A DNA stretch of 64,000 bases from Rhodococcus qingshengii JCM 15477 (GCF_023221595.1 NZ_CP096563.1:2276501-2340500), one strand, 5' to 3'. Shown: positions 8,554 to 17,761, numbered from the stretch's first letter. Notes: generated by a model not told the origin, from the letters alone. Translations and numbers: made by a program.

Positions 8554-9864
8554 ATGAGTGTCTTGTTGTCGGATGTGGTGTCTGGTTCTGCGGTGGGGTT
8601 ACGCGGACGGTTGTGGCAGTTGTCTGCTGCTGAGTTGCGTGCTGCTGCTGTCGAGGCGAGTGCTGAGATTCTGCGCCTCGAGGCGGTTCGTGTGGCCGTG
8701 GTGGACGAGTTGTCGTTGCGCCCGGATGATCAGGTGATTGCCAGTCGCGGGGTGGGTGCGTGGTTGGCGGCCAACACGATGTTGCAGGTTCGGGACGGGA
8801 AGAAGATCGCCGCGTTGGGTGCGGCTTTGCGGCCGTTTCCGGCGGTGGCGGCTCGGTTCGATTGCGGGGATTGCTCGTTCGATCATGCCGTGTTGATCGT
8901 GGCGTTCTGTGAATCACCACCGAAAGGCATGCCGGAGGAAGCACTACCGAAGTGCATCGATCTGTTGTTGGCTGCTGCGTCGGGGGTGGAAGCGACGACC
9001 ACGAAGGTGCGGAACGTGATCGCGACCTTGGAGCGGTTGTTCGAATCGGATGAGATTCCGCCCGCCGAAGATGTCGACCGGAACGAGTTGCGGATCGCGT
9101 CGACATTGAACGGTCGGGTGGTGGTGCGCGGTGATTTCGACGCCCTCACCGGCGAAATGCTGCTGTCGGCGTTGTCGAATCTGACGATGCCCACCCCGGC
9201 ACCCGATGGAACCCCGGATGCTCGGTCGGCGGCGAAACGCACGGCCGACGGGTTCACCGAACTGATCCGCCGCTATCTCGATTGCGCCAAGACCGGTACC
9301 GATGGTGGTCAGCGTCCGCACGTGAATGTGCACATCAATGCTCGTGATTTGGCGGAGCATCGGGATTGTGCCGCACAGTCTTCGGATTCGGGTGATGACG
9401 GCTCACTGGAGCTGTCCGATCTTGATGTCGGGCACATGCCCTGGCTGGGACCGCTGTCGGTGTCGCAGACCAGGCTTCTCGGGTGTGATTGTTTCCTGTC
9501 CACCGTGCTGCTCGACGATCACGGCGCGCCGTTGGATGCGAAACCCGGGAAACGGGTGGTCACCGCGGAGCAGCGAGTGGCGTTGATTGCCCGAGACAAA
9601 GGCTGCGCGTTCCCCGGCTGCACGTGTGTGCCCGCGTGGACTGATGCGCACCATATCCGGCACTGGGCGAACGGCGGCCCGACGGTGATGAGCAACCTGG
9701 TCCTGCTGTGCCGTTCGCATCACCGGTTGATGCACCGGAAATCCGGGTTCGTCGGGAAATGGGATATCCGGATCGGTGTCGACAACAAACCGTGGTTCAT
9801 TCCGCCGCCCTCGATCGACCCGCAGCAGCACCCGCGGCCGGCGAACACCACCTTCAAAACCTGA
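8554..9864 (+). CDS. DUF222/HNH endonuclease domain protein (13E12 family)
   Basis: 436 residues. The N-terminal two thirds is a DUF222-type helical region (AAELRAAAVEASAEILRL at the start); the C-terminal HNH module has CAFPGCTCVPAWTDAHHI, then WANGGPT, NLVLLCRSHH and a final His, a zinc-bound HNH fold. The family is the REP13E12 group, multicopy in mycobacteria, with presumed but poorly characterised nuclease activity. ATG at 8554 is chosen because the promoter -10 ends at 8529; a start at 8515 would lie inside the SOS box. A LexA box controls it, as reported for several 13E12 genes of M. tuberculosis. It has no counterpart at this mycobacterial locus, so it is probably an insertion. Confidence 0.85.
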   Translation: MSVLLSDVVSGSAVGLRGRLWQLSAAELRAAAVEASAEILRLEAVRVAVVDELSLRPDDQVIASRGVGAWLAANTMLQVRDGKKIAALGAALRPFPAVAARFDCGDCSFDHAVLIVAFCESPPKGMPEEALPKCIDLLLAAASGVEATTTKVRNVIATLERLFESDEIPPAEDVDRNELRIASTLNGRVVVRGDFDALTGEMLLSALSNLTMPTPAPDGTPDARSAAKRTADGFTELIRRYLDCAKTGTDGGQRPHVNVHINARDLAEHRDCAAQSSDSGDDGSLELSDLDVGHMPWLGPLSVSQTRLLGCDCFLSTVLLDDHGAPLDAKPGKRVVTAEQRVALIARDKGCAFPGCTCVPAWTDAHHIRHWANGGPTVMSNLVLLCRSHHRLMHRKSGFVGKWDIRIGVDNKPWFIPPPSIDPQQHPRPANTTFKT

Positions 9865-9889
9865 AGGGTCAAACCTTTTCGGTGACAAC

Positions 9890-9936
9890 AAAAACGACCA
9901 GCTTCGCATCGGCATGGACCCGATGCGGGGCTGGTC
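9890..9936 (-). terminator. Intrinsic terminator of maf
   Basis: A 16-base stem (arms 9896-9911 and 9921-9936, two wobble positions) with a nine-base loop. On the minus strand it is followed by a T run (complement of AAAAA at 9890-9894), so it stops maf transcription. It may also slow + strand transcripts from the HNH gene, whose stop is at 9864. Confidence 0.8.
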
Positions 9937-9940
9937 AGTG

Positions 9941-9985
9941 GTGCTTGGAGAAAACGTGCTTGGAGAAAACGTGCTTGGAGAAAAC
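9941..9985. repeat. Three perfect 15-base tandem repeats
   Basis: GTGCTTGGAGAAAAC occurs three times head to tail at 9941, 9956 and 9971. The array sits exactly between the maf stop codon (9989-9991) and the maf terminator, so it is transcribed in the maf 3' untranslated region. Confidence 0.95.
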
Positions 9986-9988
9986 GCG

Positions 9989-10630
9989 TCAGAAGATGCT
10001 CTGCGTGCGCCAGAGATCCGAGACGGAAACCCCGACACGCTCGAGAAGTGTTCGTACCAAAGGTAATCCGATACCGATGACACTCGAGGGATCACCCTCG
10101 ATTCTCTCCACGAACCAGCCGCCGAGACTGTCGAGCGTGAATGCTCCGGCGACTTGGAGCGGCTCGCCCGTTGCCAGGTATGCCTCGAGATCCTCGGTGG
10201 ACGGTTGCGCGAAATGAACCACTGTTGCGCTGTGATCCGAGGCCATGCGGACGATGCGGCCGTCGGCGACGCGTAGGACACAGTGCCCGGTCAAGAGAGT
10301 GGCGCTGCGTCCGGCCATTGCGGCCCATCGCTTACGGGCGATATCGACGCTGCCTGGCTTGCCTTGAAGTTGCCCGTCGATCAGGAGCATCGAATCGCAC
10401 CCGACAACGACTACGTCGGTGAGATTGTCGGCGGCAAGACCGGGAACGATCTCGGCGGCCTTGGCCTCCGCCAGTACCGTCACGACTTTTTCGGGGGCGG
10501 CGTCGGGTCCGAGGTTGTCGGCGATCTTGTCCTCGTCGACGCCGGAGACACGCACAAGCGGCGAAACCCCGGCCGCCCGCAGAACTGCGAGGCGAGCCGG
10601 GGACGCTGAAGCTAGAACCAGTTGAGTCAC
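9989..10630 (-). CDS. maf: Maf family nucleoside triphosphate pyrophosphatase
   Basis: 213 residues. Begins MTQLVLASASPARLAVLRAAG, with the Maf signature S-AS-PAR. CDSMLLIDGQLQGKPG near residue 80 supplies the catalytic Asp and Lys. Maf proteins hydrolyse dTTP, UTP or modified nucleotides to the monophosphate, a house-cleaning role once linked to septum formation. The last gene of the accD5-accE-maf run, 16 bases after accE, as at Rv3280-Rv3282. ATG at 10630. Confidence 0.93.
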   Translation of the reverse strand: MTQLVLASASPARLAVLRAAGVSPLVRVSGVDEDKIADNLGPDAAPEKVVTVLAEAKAAEIVPGLAADNLTDVVVVGCDSMLLIDGQLQGKPGSVDIARKRWAAMAGRSATLLTGHCVLRVADGRIVRMASDHSATVVHFAQPSTEDLEAYLATGEPLQVAGAFTLDSLGGWFVERIEGDPSSVIGIGLPLVRTLLERVGVSVSDLWRTQSIF

Positions 10631-10646
10631 GTCAGCAGAGTGATCG

Positions 10647-10988
10647 TCAGCTGCGACGGATCGCGGGGTTCAGGTACGCGTACGGCGAGAACGGCGCACG
10701 CGTGCGGTGGAACTGAGTCGGATCGCCCCAGGTCTCCGCGGGAACGTTCGACTCGGGAGCTTGACCGCTGCCGGCAGCCGCAGCAAGCACGCTGACCAGT
10801 GCCGCGATCTCGACGTCGGTGGGCGAACCCTTGACGATCTTGATGACCGACGCGTCGGAGGTCGACGTCTCGGTCAGCTCCGTGAGCGAAGCATCCGTCG
10901 CGGTTCCCTCGACGACCGCACCGTTGGTCGGTGCAGTCTCCGCCAGTGCGACATCTTCGCTGAGAATGTCCTCGGTGGTTGCGGTCAT
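10647..10988 (-). CDS. accE: Acyl-CoA carboxylase epsilon subunit
   Basis: 113 residues. The C-terminal half carries the AccE/PccE pattern: [20 protein letters not shown] near residues 50-68, then a WGDPTQFHR segment typical of the subunit. The N-terminal half is acidic and low in complexity. This small subunit bridges and stabilises AccA3-AccD5 in long-chain and propionyl-CoA carboxylases of Actinobacteria. Its ATG at 10988 overlaps the accD5 stop (ATGA), so the two are coupled at a set ratio. Counterpart of Rv3281. Confidence 0.88.
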   Translation of the reverse strand: MTATTEDILSEDVALAETAPTNGAVVEGTATDASLTELTETSTSDASVIKIVKGSPTDVEIAALVSVLAAAAGSGQAPESNVPAETWGDPTQFHRTRAPFSPYAYLNPAIRRS

Positions 10989-12625
10989 AGGGGAATGTTC
11001 CCATGCTTCTTGGGCGGAAGGGAAACGGCCTTGCGCTCTAGCAGTCGCAATGCGGAAACGATTTGTCCGCGGGTGTGCGACGGAGGAATGACAGCGTCGA
11101 CGTATCCGCGCTCAGCGGCGACGTACGGGTTGACGAGTGTGTCCTCGTACTCGTTCTGCAGCTTGAGGCGCAGTGCATCGACGTCTTCGCCGTTCTTCGC
11201 GGCTTCGAGAAGCTGCTTGCGGTAGACGAATCCGACTGCTCCGGATGCACCCATGACGGCGATCTGAGCGGTCGGCCATGCCAGGTTCACGTCGGCGCCC
11301 ATGTGCTTGGAGCCCATGACGTCGTACGCTCCGCCGTAAGCCTTGCGGGTGATGACCGTGATCTTGCCGACCGTTGCTTCTCCGTATGCGTAGAGGAGCT
11401 TCGCGCCGCGGCGGATGATGCCGTTGTATTCCTGCTCGGTTCCGGGGAGGAAGCCGGGAACGTCGACGAGGGTGATGATCGGGACGTTGAACGCGTCGCA
11501 GGTACGCACGAAGCGAGCGGCCTTCTCCGAGGCGTCGATGTCGAGGCAGCCCGCGAACTGGGTGGGCTGGTTGGCGACGATGCCGACCGAGCGTCCGTCG
11601 ACGCGACCGAAACCGACGATGATATTCATCGCGCGCTCGGCCTGGACCTCGAGGAACTCGTCGTCGTCGAGGATGCGACGGATGACCTCGTGCATGTCGT
11701 ACGGCTGGTTGGCCGAGTCCGGGATGAGGGTGTCGAGTTCGATGTCCTCGGCGGTCAGGCTGTCTTCGATCGAACCGACGATGGGGTCGGTGATCTCGCC
11801 GCGGGGAGCCGCTGCCTGGTTGTTGGACGGCAGGTAGCTGAGCAGGTCCTTGACGTAGTCGAGTGCGTCCTGCTCGCCGGAAGCGACGTAGTGGGCGACG
11901 CCGGACTTGACCATGTGGGTGCGAGCACCGCCGAGGTCTTCCATCGTGACGTCTTCACCGGTGACCGTCTTGATGACGTCGGGGCCGGTGACGAACATCT
12001 GGGAGGTCTCGTCGACCATCACGACGAAGTCGGTCAGTGCGGGGGAGTACACGTGGCCGCCGGCGGCGGGTCCCATGATCAGTGAGATCTGGGGGATGAC
12101 ACCCGAGGCCTGGACGTTGCGGTGGAAGATCTCGCCGTAGAGGCCGAGCGAGACGACGCCTTCCTGAATGCGCGCGCCTGCACCTTCGTTGATGCCGACG
12201 AGGGGCCGTCCGGTGCGGATCGCGAGGTCCATGACCTTGACGATCTTCTCACCGTAGATTTCGCCGAGCGATCCGCCGAAAACGGTGGCGTCCTGTGAGA
12301 AGACACAGACGTCGCGGCCGTCGATGGTGCCGTAACCGGTGACGACGCCGTCGCCGACCGGGCGGTTGTCAGCGAGACCGAAGTTCACACTTCGGTGCCG
12401 TGCCAGTGCGTCGAGTTCGACGAAGGAGCCCTCGTCGAGGAGGGCGGTGATGCGCTCGCGGGCGGTCAGCTTGCCTTTGGCGTGCACCTTGTCGATGGCG
12501 GCTTCGCCGCTCGGTGCCTGCGCCTGGGCTTGGCGATTCCGCAGGTCCGCGAGCTTTCCCGCGGTCGTGTGGATATCGGGTGCGGCCGCCGCCTCCGGCG
12601 CGTTCGGCTCTTGGACAGTGGTCAT
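10985..12625 (-). CDS. accD5: Acyl-CoA carboxylase beta subunit (propionyl-CoA type)
   Basis: 546 residues, a complete carboxyltransferase with N-terminal (about 40-280) and C-terminal (about 290-530) crotonase-like halves. Landmarks include [13 protein letters not shown] and [16 protein letters not shown] in the first half, and [10 protein letters not shown] plus [13 protein letters not shown] in the second. It transfers CO2 from carboxybiotin on AccA3 to propionyl- or acetyl-CoA. The start [11 protein letters not shown] at 12625 is chosen by alignment with M. tuberculosis AccD5 (548 residues); a longer frame to 12811 runs into the birA gene. Divergent from birA, whose product biotinylates AccA3. 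Confidence 0.94.
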   Translation of the reverse strand: MTTVQEPNAPEAAAAPDIHTTAGKLADLRNRQAQAQAPSGEAAIDKVHAKGKLTARERITALLDEGSFVELDALARHRSVNFGLADNRPVGDGVVTGYGTIDGRDVCVFSQDATVFGGSLGEIYGEKIVKVMDLAIRTGRPLVGINEGAGARIQEGVVSLGLYGEIFHRNVQASGVIPQISLIMGPAAGGHVYSPALTDFVVMVDETSQMFVTGPDVIKTVTGEDVTMEDLGGARTHMVKSGVAHYVASGEQDALDYVKDLLSYLPSNNQAAAPRGEITDPIVGSIEDSLTAEDIELDTLIPDSANQPYDMHEVIRRILDDDEFLEVQAERAMNIIVGFGRVDGRSVGIVANQPTQFAGCLDIDASEKAARFVRTCDAFNVPIITLVDVPGFLPGTEQEYNGIIRRGAKLLYAYGEATVGKITVITRKAYGGAYDVMGSKHMGADVNLAWPTAQIAVMGASGAVGFVYRKQLLEAAKNGEDVDALRLKLQNEYEDTLVNPYVAAERGYVDAVIPPSHTRGQIVSALRLLERKAVSLPPKKHGNIPL

Positions 12626-12685
12626 GGACGTGAGCTTAACGAGAGTGCGTGGGGGGCTTCGAAGGCAGGTCCGATTGTCGCTGTC

Positions 12686-12715
12686 TTGCAGGCTCAAGCT
12701 ACTGACCAGTACATT
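12686..12715 (+). promoter_or_regulatory. Candidate birA promoter with overlapping palindrome
   Basis: TTGCAG (12686-12691) and TACATT (12710-12715), 18 bases apart, 26 bases before the birA ATG. The palindrome TACTG-AC-CAGTA (12700-12711) ends on the -10. It sits in the only 115 bases between birA and accD5, so a bound regulator could coordinate both. The regulator is unknown. Confidence 0.45.
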
Positions 12716-12740
12716 CTCGCCGTCGTCATAGGCTGGGGCT

Positions 12741-13595
12741 ATGTGGACCGACTTGAACCGACCGCCCCTCGACGGCAATGCCCTACGACGCGCACTCGTG
12801 CGCAGTGACAACGACGACGCGCGCGTTTTCTGGAACCGCCTCGACGTTGTCGAGGAGACCGGTTCGACGAACGCGGATCTCCTTGCGCGAGCGGCAGATC
12901 CGGATGCCGACCGTCACGTTCTGATCGCCGAATATCAGGCGAGTGCCCGTGGCCGTCATTCGCGCACGTGGGTGAGTCCGCCGCAAGCGCAGATCTCGAT
13001 GTCGGTTCTGCTGTCGATGCCCGGAATGAATCTCGCGGACATGGGTTGGCTCCCGCTACTGTCGGGAATCGCGGTCGTCGACGCGCTGCGCAACGTGGCC
13101 GAAGTGCCCGCAGAACTCAAGTGGCCGAACGACGTTCTCATCGGTGACAAGAAGGTCGCCGGCATTCTGGCCGAGGTGGCGAGGACGGCGCCCGATCCCG
13201 CGGTGGTGGTGGGGATCGGGCTGAACGTGAGCCTCGGCGTCGAGGAGCTGCCCGTCCCGACCGCTACGTCACTGCTGATCGAAGAAGCATCGACTGTCGA
13301 CCGCGACACTCTCGTTCGCGCAATCGCCCGTGAATTGGCGACGCAATTCCGTGCTTGGGAATCGTCGAAATGGGATACATCTGTGTTGGCTGCCGAATAC
13401 CGGCAGCGCTGCGGGACGCTGGGCAAACGAGTCCGCGCGGTTTTGCCGGGCGACAAGGAGGTGTTCGGTATCGCGACCGACGTCGACACTTCCGGACGCG
13501 TCGTCATCGAAATCGAGGGAACAGATGGGGAGACCTTTGCGGTCGCAGCAGGTGATATCACGCACCTTCGCGCCGCCCCGGTCACCGAATCGTGA
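12741..13595 (+). CDS. birA: Biotin--[acetyl-CoA-carboxylase] ligase
   Basis: 284 residues. The ligase core has [13 protein letters not shown] (about 35), the biotin loop [11 protein letters not shown] (about 70), [17 protein letters not shown] (about 130) and GIGLNVSLG (about 155), followed by a C-terminal SH3-like domain. It activates biotin as biotinyl-AMP and attaches it to the carboxylase BCCP. The N-terminal DNA-binding domain of E. coli BirA is absent, so it is not itself expected to bind DNA. Divergent from accD5, as Rv3279c is in M. tuberculosis. ATG at 12741. Confidence 0.94.
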   Translation: MWTDLNRPPLDGNALRRALVRSDNDDARVFWNRLDVVEETGSTNADLLARAADPDADRHVLIAEYQASARGRHSRTWVSPPQAQISMSVLLSMPGMNLADMGWLPLLSGIAVVDALRNVAEVPAELKWPNDVLIGDKKVAGILAEVARTAPDPAVVVGIGLNVSLGVEELPVPTATSLLIEEASTVDRDTLVRAIARELATQFRAWESSKWDTSVLAAEYRQRCGTLGKRVRAVLPGDKEVFGIATDVDTSGRVVIEIEGTDGETFAVAAGDITHLRAAPVTES

Positions 13596-13713
13596 ACGTT
13601 GCCGGATTTTCTGGCACCAAAGTGCTAATTTTTGGCCCGGACCGGTTTTCGAACCAACCGTCCGTCCTTCATTTCACTCAACTGCGGGATTTACCGAGCT
13701 GCCTAGGGGCGTC

Positions 13714-14289
13714 ATGACCACACCGATCGTTGTTCCGACCGAAGCCGAGACGGCCGAGAGCGCTCGCCGCGTACTCACCGGCGTGACGGTGCTGCTCGGT
13801 GTCCTCACATTGGGCCTGGGTATCGCGGTACTCGCGTGGCCGGATGCCACCCTGTTCGTGGTCGCGGTTGTCATTGCGATCCAGCTGTTCGGATTCGGAA
13901 TCGTTCAGATCATCCGTTCGTTCGCGGACGTGACGGCTTCGGGTGGAACTCGCACGCTCGTCGCGATCTCCGGCGCGTTGGCAGTGCTCCTCGGATTCTT
14001 GGTTCTCCGTAGCCCTTTGCAGACGGTGGTTCTGATCGCGTTGGTGATCGGTGCCTGGTGGGTATTCCGTGGCGTTCTCGATCTGGTCGACGCGGCGTCC
14101 GGGCACACCGTCGATCGCGGTCTGTCGATCGTGCTCGGAGTCATCAGCATCGTCGCGGGTGCAATCGTCCTTCTGCAGCCCGAACTCTCGCTCGACGTCT
14201 TCCGCATCGTGGTCGGCGTGTGGATGGTGCTGTACGGCATCATCATCGTCGTGACCCCGTTGGTGCTGCGAAAGATCGCGCAGCCCTGA
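13714..14289 (+). CDS. HdeD/DUF308-family membrane protein
   Basis: 191 residues with six predicted transmembrane helices in three similar pairs: TVLLGVLTLGLGIAVLAWP, then VISIVAGAIVLLQPELSLD later, the short repeat typical of DUF308 (HdeD-like) proteins. In enterobacteria HdeD aids acid resistance; function here is unknown. The ATG at 13714 is chosen over longer in-frame readings from 13330 that lie inside birA. It stands alone between birA and a PH-domain gene, in the same orientation. Confidence 0.75.
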   Translation: MTTPIVVPTEAETAESARRVLTGVTVLLGVLTLGLGIAVLAWPDATLFVVAVVIAIQLFGFGIVQIIRSFADVTASGGTRTLVAISGALAVLLGFLVLRSPLQTVVLIALVIGAWWVFRGVLDLVDAASGHTVDRGLSIVLGVISIVAGAIVLLQPELSLDVFRIVVGVWMVLYGIIIVVTPLVLRKIAQP

Positions 14290-14298
14290 GCGTTGCCC

Positions 14299-14362
14299 TG
14301 AAGGCGGGTGTGCCTGAAAGTCGGTGTGCCTGAAAGTCGGTATGTCTGAAAGTCGGTGCGGG
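14299..14362. repeat. Four 16-base degenerate tandem repeats
   Basis: Unit TGAAAGTCGGTGTGCC at 14299, 14315, 14331 and 14347; the first and last copies differ at a few places. It fills the gap between the DUF308 stop (14289) and the PH-domain ATG (14380). No hairpin or T run accompanies it. Confidence 0.9.
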
Positions 14363-14379
14363 GTGGCAGACTTCCCGTC

Positions 14380-14946
14380 ATGGGATATCCCGAAGACGCC
14401 CTCGCTCAGGACGAGGAACTGATACTGCATCGCCATCCTCATTGGAAGATGTTGGTGCTTCCGGCGCTGACGTTCGTACTTGCGACGGCCGTCGCCGGTT
14501 TCTTGTTGGGCCTCGCACAGACGAGATTGGACGGCACGGCTCGCACCGTGTCGTCCATTGCCGTCGGAATCATCTGGCTCGGTGTCGTGGCCTGGCGATC
14601 GGTTGCGCCGTTCACGGTCTGGAAGTTCACGCATTTCATCGTCACCGATCGGCGAGTGCTCATCCGCCACGGAGTGCTCACGCACACGGGTATCGACATT
14701 CCCATGGGACGGATCAGCAATGTTCAGTTCCGTCACGGCCTGATCGATCGAATGCTCAAGACCGGAACTCTGGTCATCGCATCTGCCAGTGACGATCCGC
14801 TCGAGTTCGACGACATTCCTGACGTCGAGCACGTTCACGCCCTGCTGTATCACCAGGTTTTCGATTCCATGCAGCAGCCACCATCGCAGGCACCGCAGTG
14901 GCCGTCAGGTGAAAACGACGACCCGAACGATCGAAATGGCTGGTAA
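14380..14946 (+). CDS. Bacterial PH-domain (bPH2/DUF304) membrane protein
   Basis: 188 residues, starting MGYPEDALAQDEELIL. Two transmembrane helices (about 26-45 and 55-75) precede a bPH2 domain with the conserved FTHFIVTDRRVLIRHGVL and IPMGRISNVQF. The C-terminus is acidic and Pro/Gln-rich. Counterpart of Rv3278c; role unknown, probably a membrane-bound scaffold. The ATG at 14380 is preferred to a GTG-type start at 14356, which falls in the tandem repeat. Confidence 0.85.
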   Translation: MGYPEDALAQDEELILHRHPHWKMLVLPALTFVLATAVAGFLLGLAQTRLDGTARTVSSIAVGIIWLGVVAWRSVAPFTVWKFTHFIVTDRRVLIRHGVLTHTGIDIPMGRISNVQFRHGLIDRMLKTGTLVIASASDDPLEFDDIPDVEHVHALLYHQVFDSMQQPPSQAPQWPSGENDDPNDRNGW

Positions 14947-14983
14947 TCAACGTGCAAAGGCGTGTTGTCCGTAGTCTGTTCGT

Positions 14984-15664
14984 GTGACTGCCGTATTGCT
15001 AGCCGAAGACGACGAGGCCATTGCTGCACCCCTTTCCCGCGCCTTGGGGCGTGAAGGGTATTCGGTGACGGTCGAACCGACCGGACCCGCTGCGTTGCAG
15101 CAGGCGCTCGAAGGTGATTTCGACCTGTTGATTCTCGATCTCGGCCTTCCGGGCATGGACGGCCTCGAGGTCTGCCGACAGATTCGTGCGCATCGCACCT
15201 CGCTCGCCGTGCTGATGTTGACCGCCAGGACCGACGAAGTCGACTTCGTGGTCGGGTTGGACGCGGGCGCCGACGACTACGTCAGCAAGCCGTTTCGTCT
15301 CGCCGAGTTGATGGCACGTGTGCGAGCACTCCTGCGTCGCCACGGTGGCCGCGAGGACACGATCGTCGAGGTCGGTGGCATCAGGCTCGAGCCCGCGGCA
15401 CGACGCGTACTCGTCAACGGCTCCGAAATCGCCTTGGCCAACAAGGAATACGAGCTTCTGCGGGTCCTCCTCGAGCACGCCGGGGAAGTGGTCTCGCGCG
15501 ATACGATCCTTCGTGAGGTGTGGGGCGACGTCGAGCTTCGTGGATCGAAGACGCTCGACATGCACATGTCGTGGCTGCGCCGCAAGATCGGCGACGAGGG
15601 CCCCGCCGTGGAACGCAGGATTGCCACCGTCCGCGGTGTCGGTTTCCGAATCAACACCGACTAA
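14984..15664 (+). CDS. OmpR-family response regulator
   Basis: 226 residues. Receiver domain with acidic pair EDD at 8-10, phospho-acceptor D52 (LLILDLGLPGMDG) and Lys in DDYVSKPF near 102. A winged-helix DNA-binding domain follows, with NKEYELLRVLLEHAGEVVSR and RRKIGDEGP. GTG start at 14984. The sensor kinase gene begins 26 bases downstream, so the two form a pair. Stimulus and targets cannot be inferred. Confidence 0.92.
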   Translation: MTAVLLAEDDEAIAAPLSRALGREGYSVTVEPTGPAALQQALEGDFDLLILDLGLPGMDGLEVCRQIRAHRTSLAVLMLTARTDEVDFVVGLDAGADDYVSKPFRLAELMARVRALLRRHGGREDTIVEVGGIRLEPAARRVLVNGSEIALANKEYELLRVLLEHAGEVVSRDTILREVWGDVELRGSKTLDMHMSWLRRKIGDEGPAVERRIATVRGVGFRINTD

Positions 15665-15690
15665 CTTCTCGAGAATCAGGAACTGCCGGC

Positions 15691-17013
15691 ATGCGGCGTC
15701 GCATATTGCAGTCGATTCTCGCTGTCGTGATCATGACGGCGTTGCTGCTGGGGGTTCCGCTGATCTACACGGCGTGGCTCTGGGTGGAGGACGTGACGCG
15801 AAGTGATCTCCGGGTGCGCCTCGACCGGATGGCCGCTGAGGTCATCGCGCAAGAGGGGACGAACGGACTCGTCGAAGGTGCGTTGAACACAGATTCGCTC
15901 AAGGTTCTCACCCCGAACGACGGGCGCCTCGTCGTCGTGTATCCGACCGTCGTCGACGGCGCTGCACGCGTCGACGTCGGTGAGGCGACGGTCAAGAACG
16001 CACTCGTCGAATCGCTCGCGATGGGAACGTCCGGCTCGTTGCGCCTCGAGGTGCCGTCGGAGAACCTGCGCACCCAGCAGAAACAGGCGGTGATGGCTGT
16101 CGGCGTGCTCGTGCTTCTGTCCATCACGGCAGGCACCGTGGTTGCTGTGGTCACTGCGCGTCGGCTTGCCGATCCGCTGCAGGATGTGGCCGACCGGGCG
16201 GCGCGCCTCGCCGAAGGCGACTTCCGGCCGGATCCTCGTCGGCACGACATCCCCGAACTCGACCGCGTGTCCGACGTCCTCGATGCGGCAACCGTGGAGA
16301 TTTCGGTGCGGCTGCAACGAGAGCGCGCGCTGGTTGCGGACGTCTCGCATCAACTGCGCAGTCGACTGACTGCAGTGCGGCTGCGCCTGGACGAGTTGTC
16401 CGTTCACGAAGATCCTGACGTCGTGAACGAGGCCGAGGAAGCCATGGCGCAAGTGGACAGGCTCACCGACGGAATCGACGACCTGATTCGCTCGTCGCGC
16501 ACCAGTGGGTCATCGGCGAGTCTGGTGTCGGTAGTCGGCGAGCTGGAACAGGTGACTCGCGACTGGCAGGCTCAGTTCGACGGAGAGGGACGCAGGCTGC
16601 GCCTACGCGGCGATCGCACGGTGATGGCTGCGACCACAGGTTCGCGTCTGCGTGAAGCTGTTTCCGTTCTGGTCGACAATTCGTTCGAACACGGTGAAGG
16701 CACGTGCACGGTGTCGGTGCGATTGATCGACGGTACGGGTCGCAGTTCGTCTCGCCGTGACTCGATGGTGTGCGTCGAGGTCACCGACGAAGGCTCCGGT
16801 GTGGAGAACGATCTGGCGCCGCACATCTTCGACAGAGGATTTTCGGGGGCGGGGTCCACCGGCGTCGGGTTGGCGCTCGCACGTGCACTGATCGAAGCCG
16901 ACGGGGGCCGCCTGGAACTGCAGAGGCGTAAGCCTGCCTTGTTCGCCGTCTTCCTGCCGGTGGCCAACACGGCGCCGACCGCGGACGTCGTTCCGCACCG
17001 CGAACCGCGCTGA
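15691..17013 (+). CDS. Sensor histidine kinase
   Basis: 440 residues. An N-terminal helix (about 8-30), an extracytoplasmic domain of about 100 residues, a second helix (about 133-155), then HAMP. The H-box is DVSHQLRSRLTAVR with H220, the N-box VDNSFEHGEG, and the G-boxes EGSGVEN and STGVGLALA. Partner of the upstream OmpR-type regulator. ATG at 15691; an in-frame extension to 15520 lies within the regulator gene. The C-terminus is directed towards the convergent gtrA gene. Confidence 0.92.
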   Translation: MRRRILQSILAVVIMTALLLGVPLIYTAWLWVEDVTRSDLRVRLDRMAAEVIAQEGTNGLVEGALNTDSLKVLTPNDGRLVVVYPTVVDGAARVDVGEATVKNALVESLAMGTSGSLRLEVPSENLRTQQKQAVMAVGVLVLLSITAGTVVAVVTARRLADPLQDVADRAARLAEGDFRPDPRRHDIPELDRVSDVLDAATVEISVRLQRERALVADVSHQLRSRLTAVRLRLDELSVHEDPDVVNEAEEAMAQVDRLTDGIDDLIRSSRTSGSSASLVSVVGELEQVTRDWQAQFDGEGRRLRLRGDRTVMAATTGSRLREAVSVLVDNSFEHGEGTCTVSVRLIDGTGRSSSRRDSMVCVEVTDEGSGVENDLAPHIFDRGFSGAGSTGVGLALARALIEADGGRLELQRRKPALFAVFLPVANTAPTADVVPHREPR

Positions 17014-17039
17014 CCGAAAGGTCGGCGCAGACGGAAAAC

Positions 17040-17678
17040 TCAGGAGTGCCCGAGCTCCTCTTCGGCATCAGGAATTACCGGGTCAGGCGCCGTGGTTTCG
17101 GATAACGCTGTGGTTTCGGACAATCCTGTGGTGTCGGACAGCTCGAGCGGTTCCGGATTCTCGTCGGGAAACACGAACTTGCGGAAGGCCCAGAATCGGA
17201 ACGCCATCTGCAGCAGGTTGCCGATGACATATGCACTGATGAAGTCGGCGATGTTCTCCGTCGCCAGGCTGACTTCGGGTACGCGCAGGTTGAAGACGTA
17301 ACTGGAGATGTACAGCGGGATGAAGCTGATGACGACACCGATAGCGCTGATGATGAAGAACAGCGCAGCTTCGTGCGCTGGTTCACGGCCACCACGGTTC
17401 TTGAACGACCACTCGCGGTTGAGAATGTACGACGCGATCACCGCGACGACGCCGGCGATGATCTTGGCCGTGATCGGCTTGGATTCGAGGATCGACAGCT
17501 TGAGTGTGTAGAAGATGCCCGAGTCGATGAGGAAGGTCGTTCCGCCGACGATCGCGAATTTGATCAGCTCGCTGTGACGCAGAGCGATGTCACGAAACGG
17601 TTGGGGTATGCGGGCAATGACCCCGTCGACAAATGGCACAACAGATGAGTTTACGAAACGAAACCGCGTTACCACCAA
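17040..17678 (-). CDS. GtrA-family membrane protein
   Basis: Up to 212 residues with four transmembrane helices. The GtrA pattern is clear: ELIKFAIVGGTTFLIDSGIFY (first helix), IIAGVVAVIASYILNREWSF (second) and YVIGNLLQMAFRFWAFRKFVFPDE (fourth). The family is thought to move polyprenyl-linked sugars across membranes for wall or glycolipid assembly. The acidic tail contains three near-copies of LSETT. The start is uncertain: TTG 17678 with GTG next to it, or GTG 17639, which fits the length of the mycobacterial homologue (Rv3277). None has a good ribosome site. Confidence 0.85.
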   Translation of the reverse strand: MVVTRFRFVNSSVVPFVDGVIARIPQPFRDIALRHSELIKFAIVGGTTFLIDSGIFYTLKLSILESKPITAKIIAGVVAVIASYILNREWSFKNRGGREPAHEAALFFIISAIGVVISFIPLYISSYVFNLRVPEVSLATENIADFISAYVIGNLLQMAFRFWAFRKFVFPDENPEPLELSDTTGLSETTALSETTAPDPVIPDAEEELGHS

Positions 17679-17761
17679 TTTGCCGCGGATTCATCAGCAG
17701 AATCACAGATTGGGAACGCTGAATGAACGGGCGAACGCGGCACATGACAACATAGAGAGCC

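Noticed and set aside
9941..9985. CRISPR-like or mobile-element ends at the 15-base repeats
   Set aside because: Direct tandem units without spacers, no cas or transposase genes nearby.
13678..14853. 391-codon minus-strand open frame opposite the DUF308 and PH-domain genes
   Set aside because: Very rich in Asp/Glu/Arg/His with repeats read from the 16-base array; no family resemblance.
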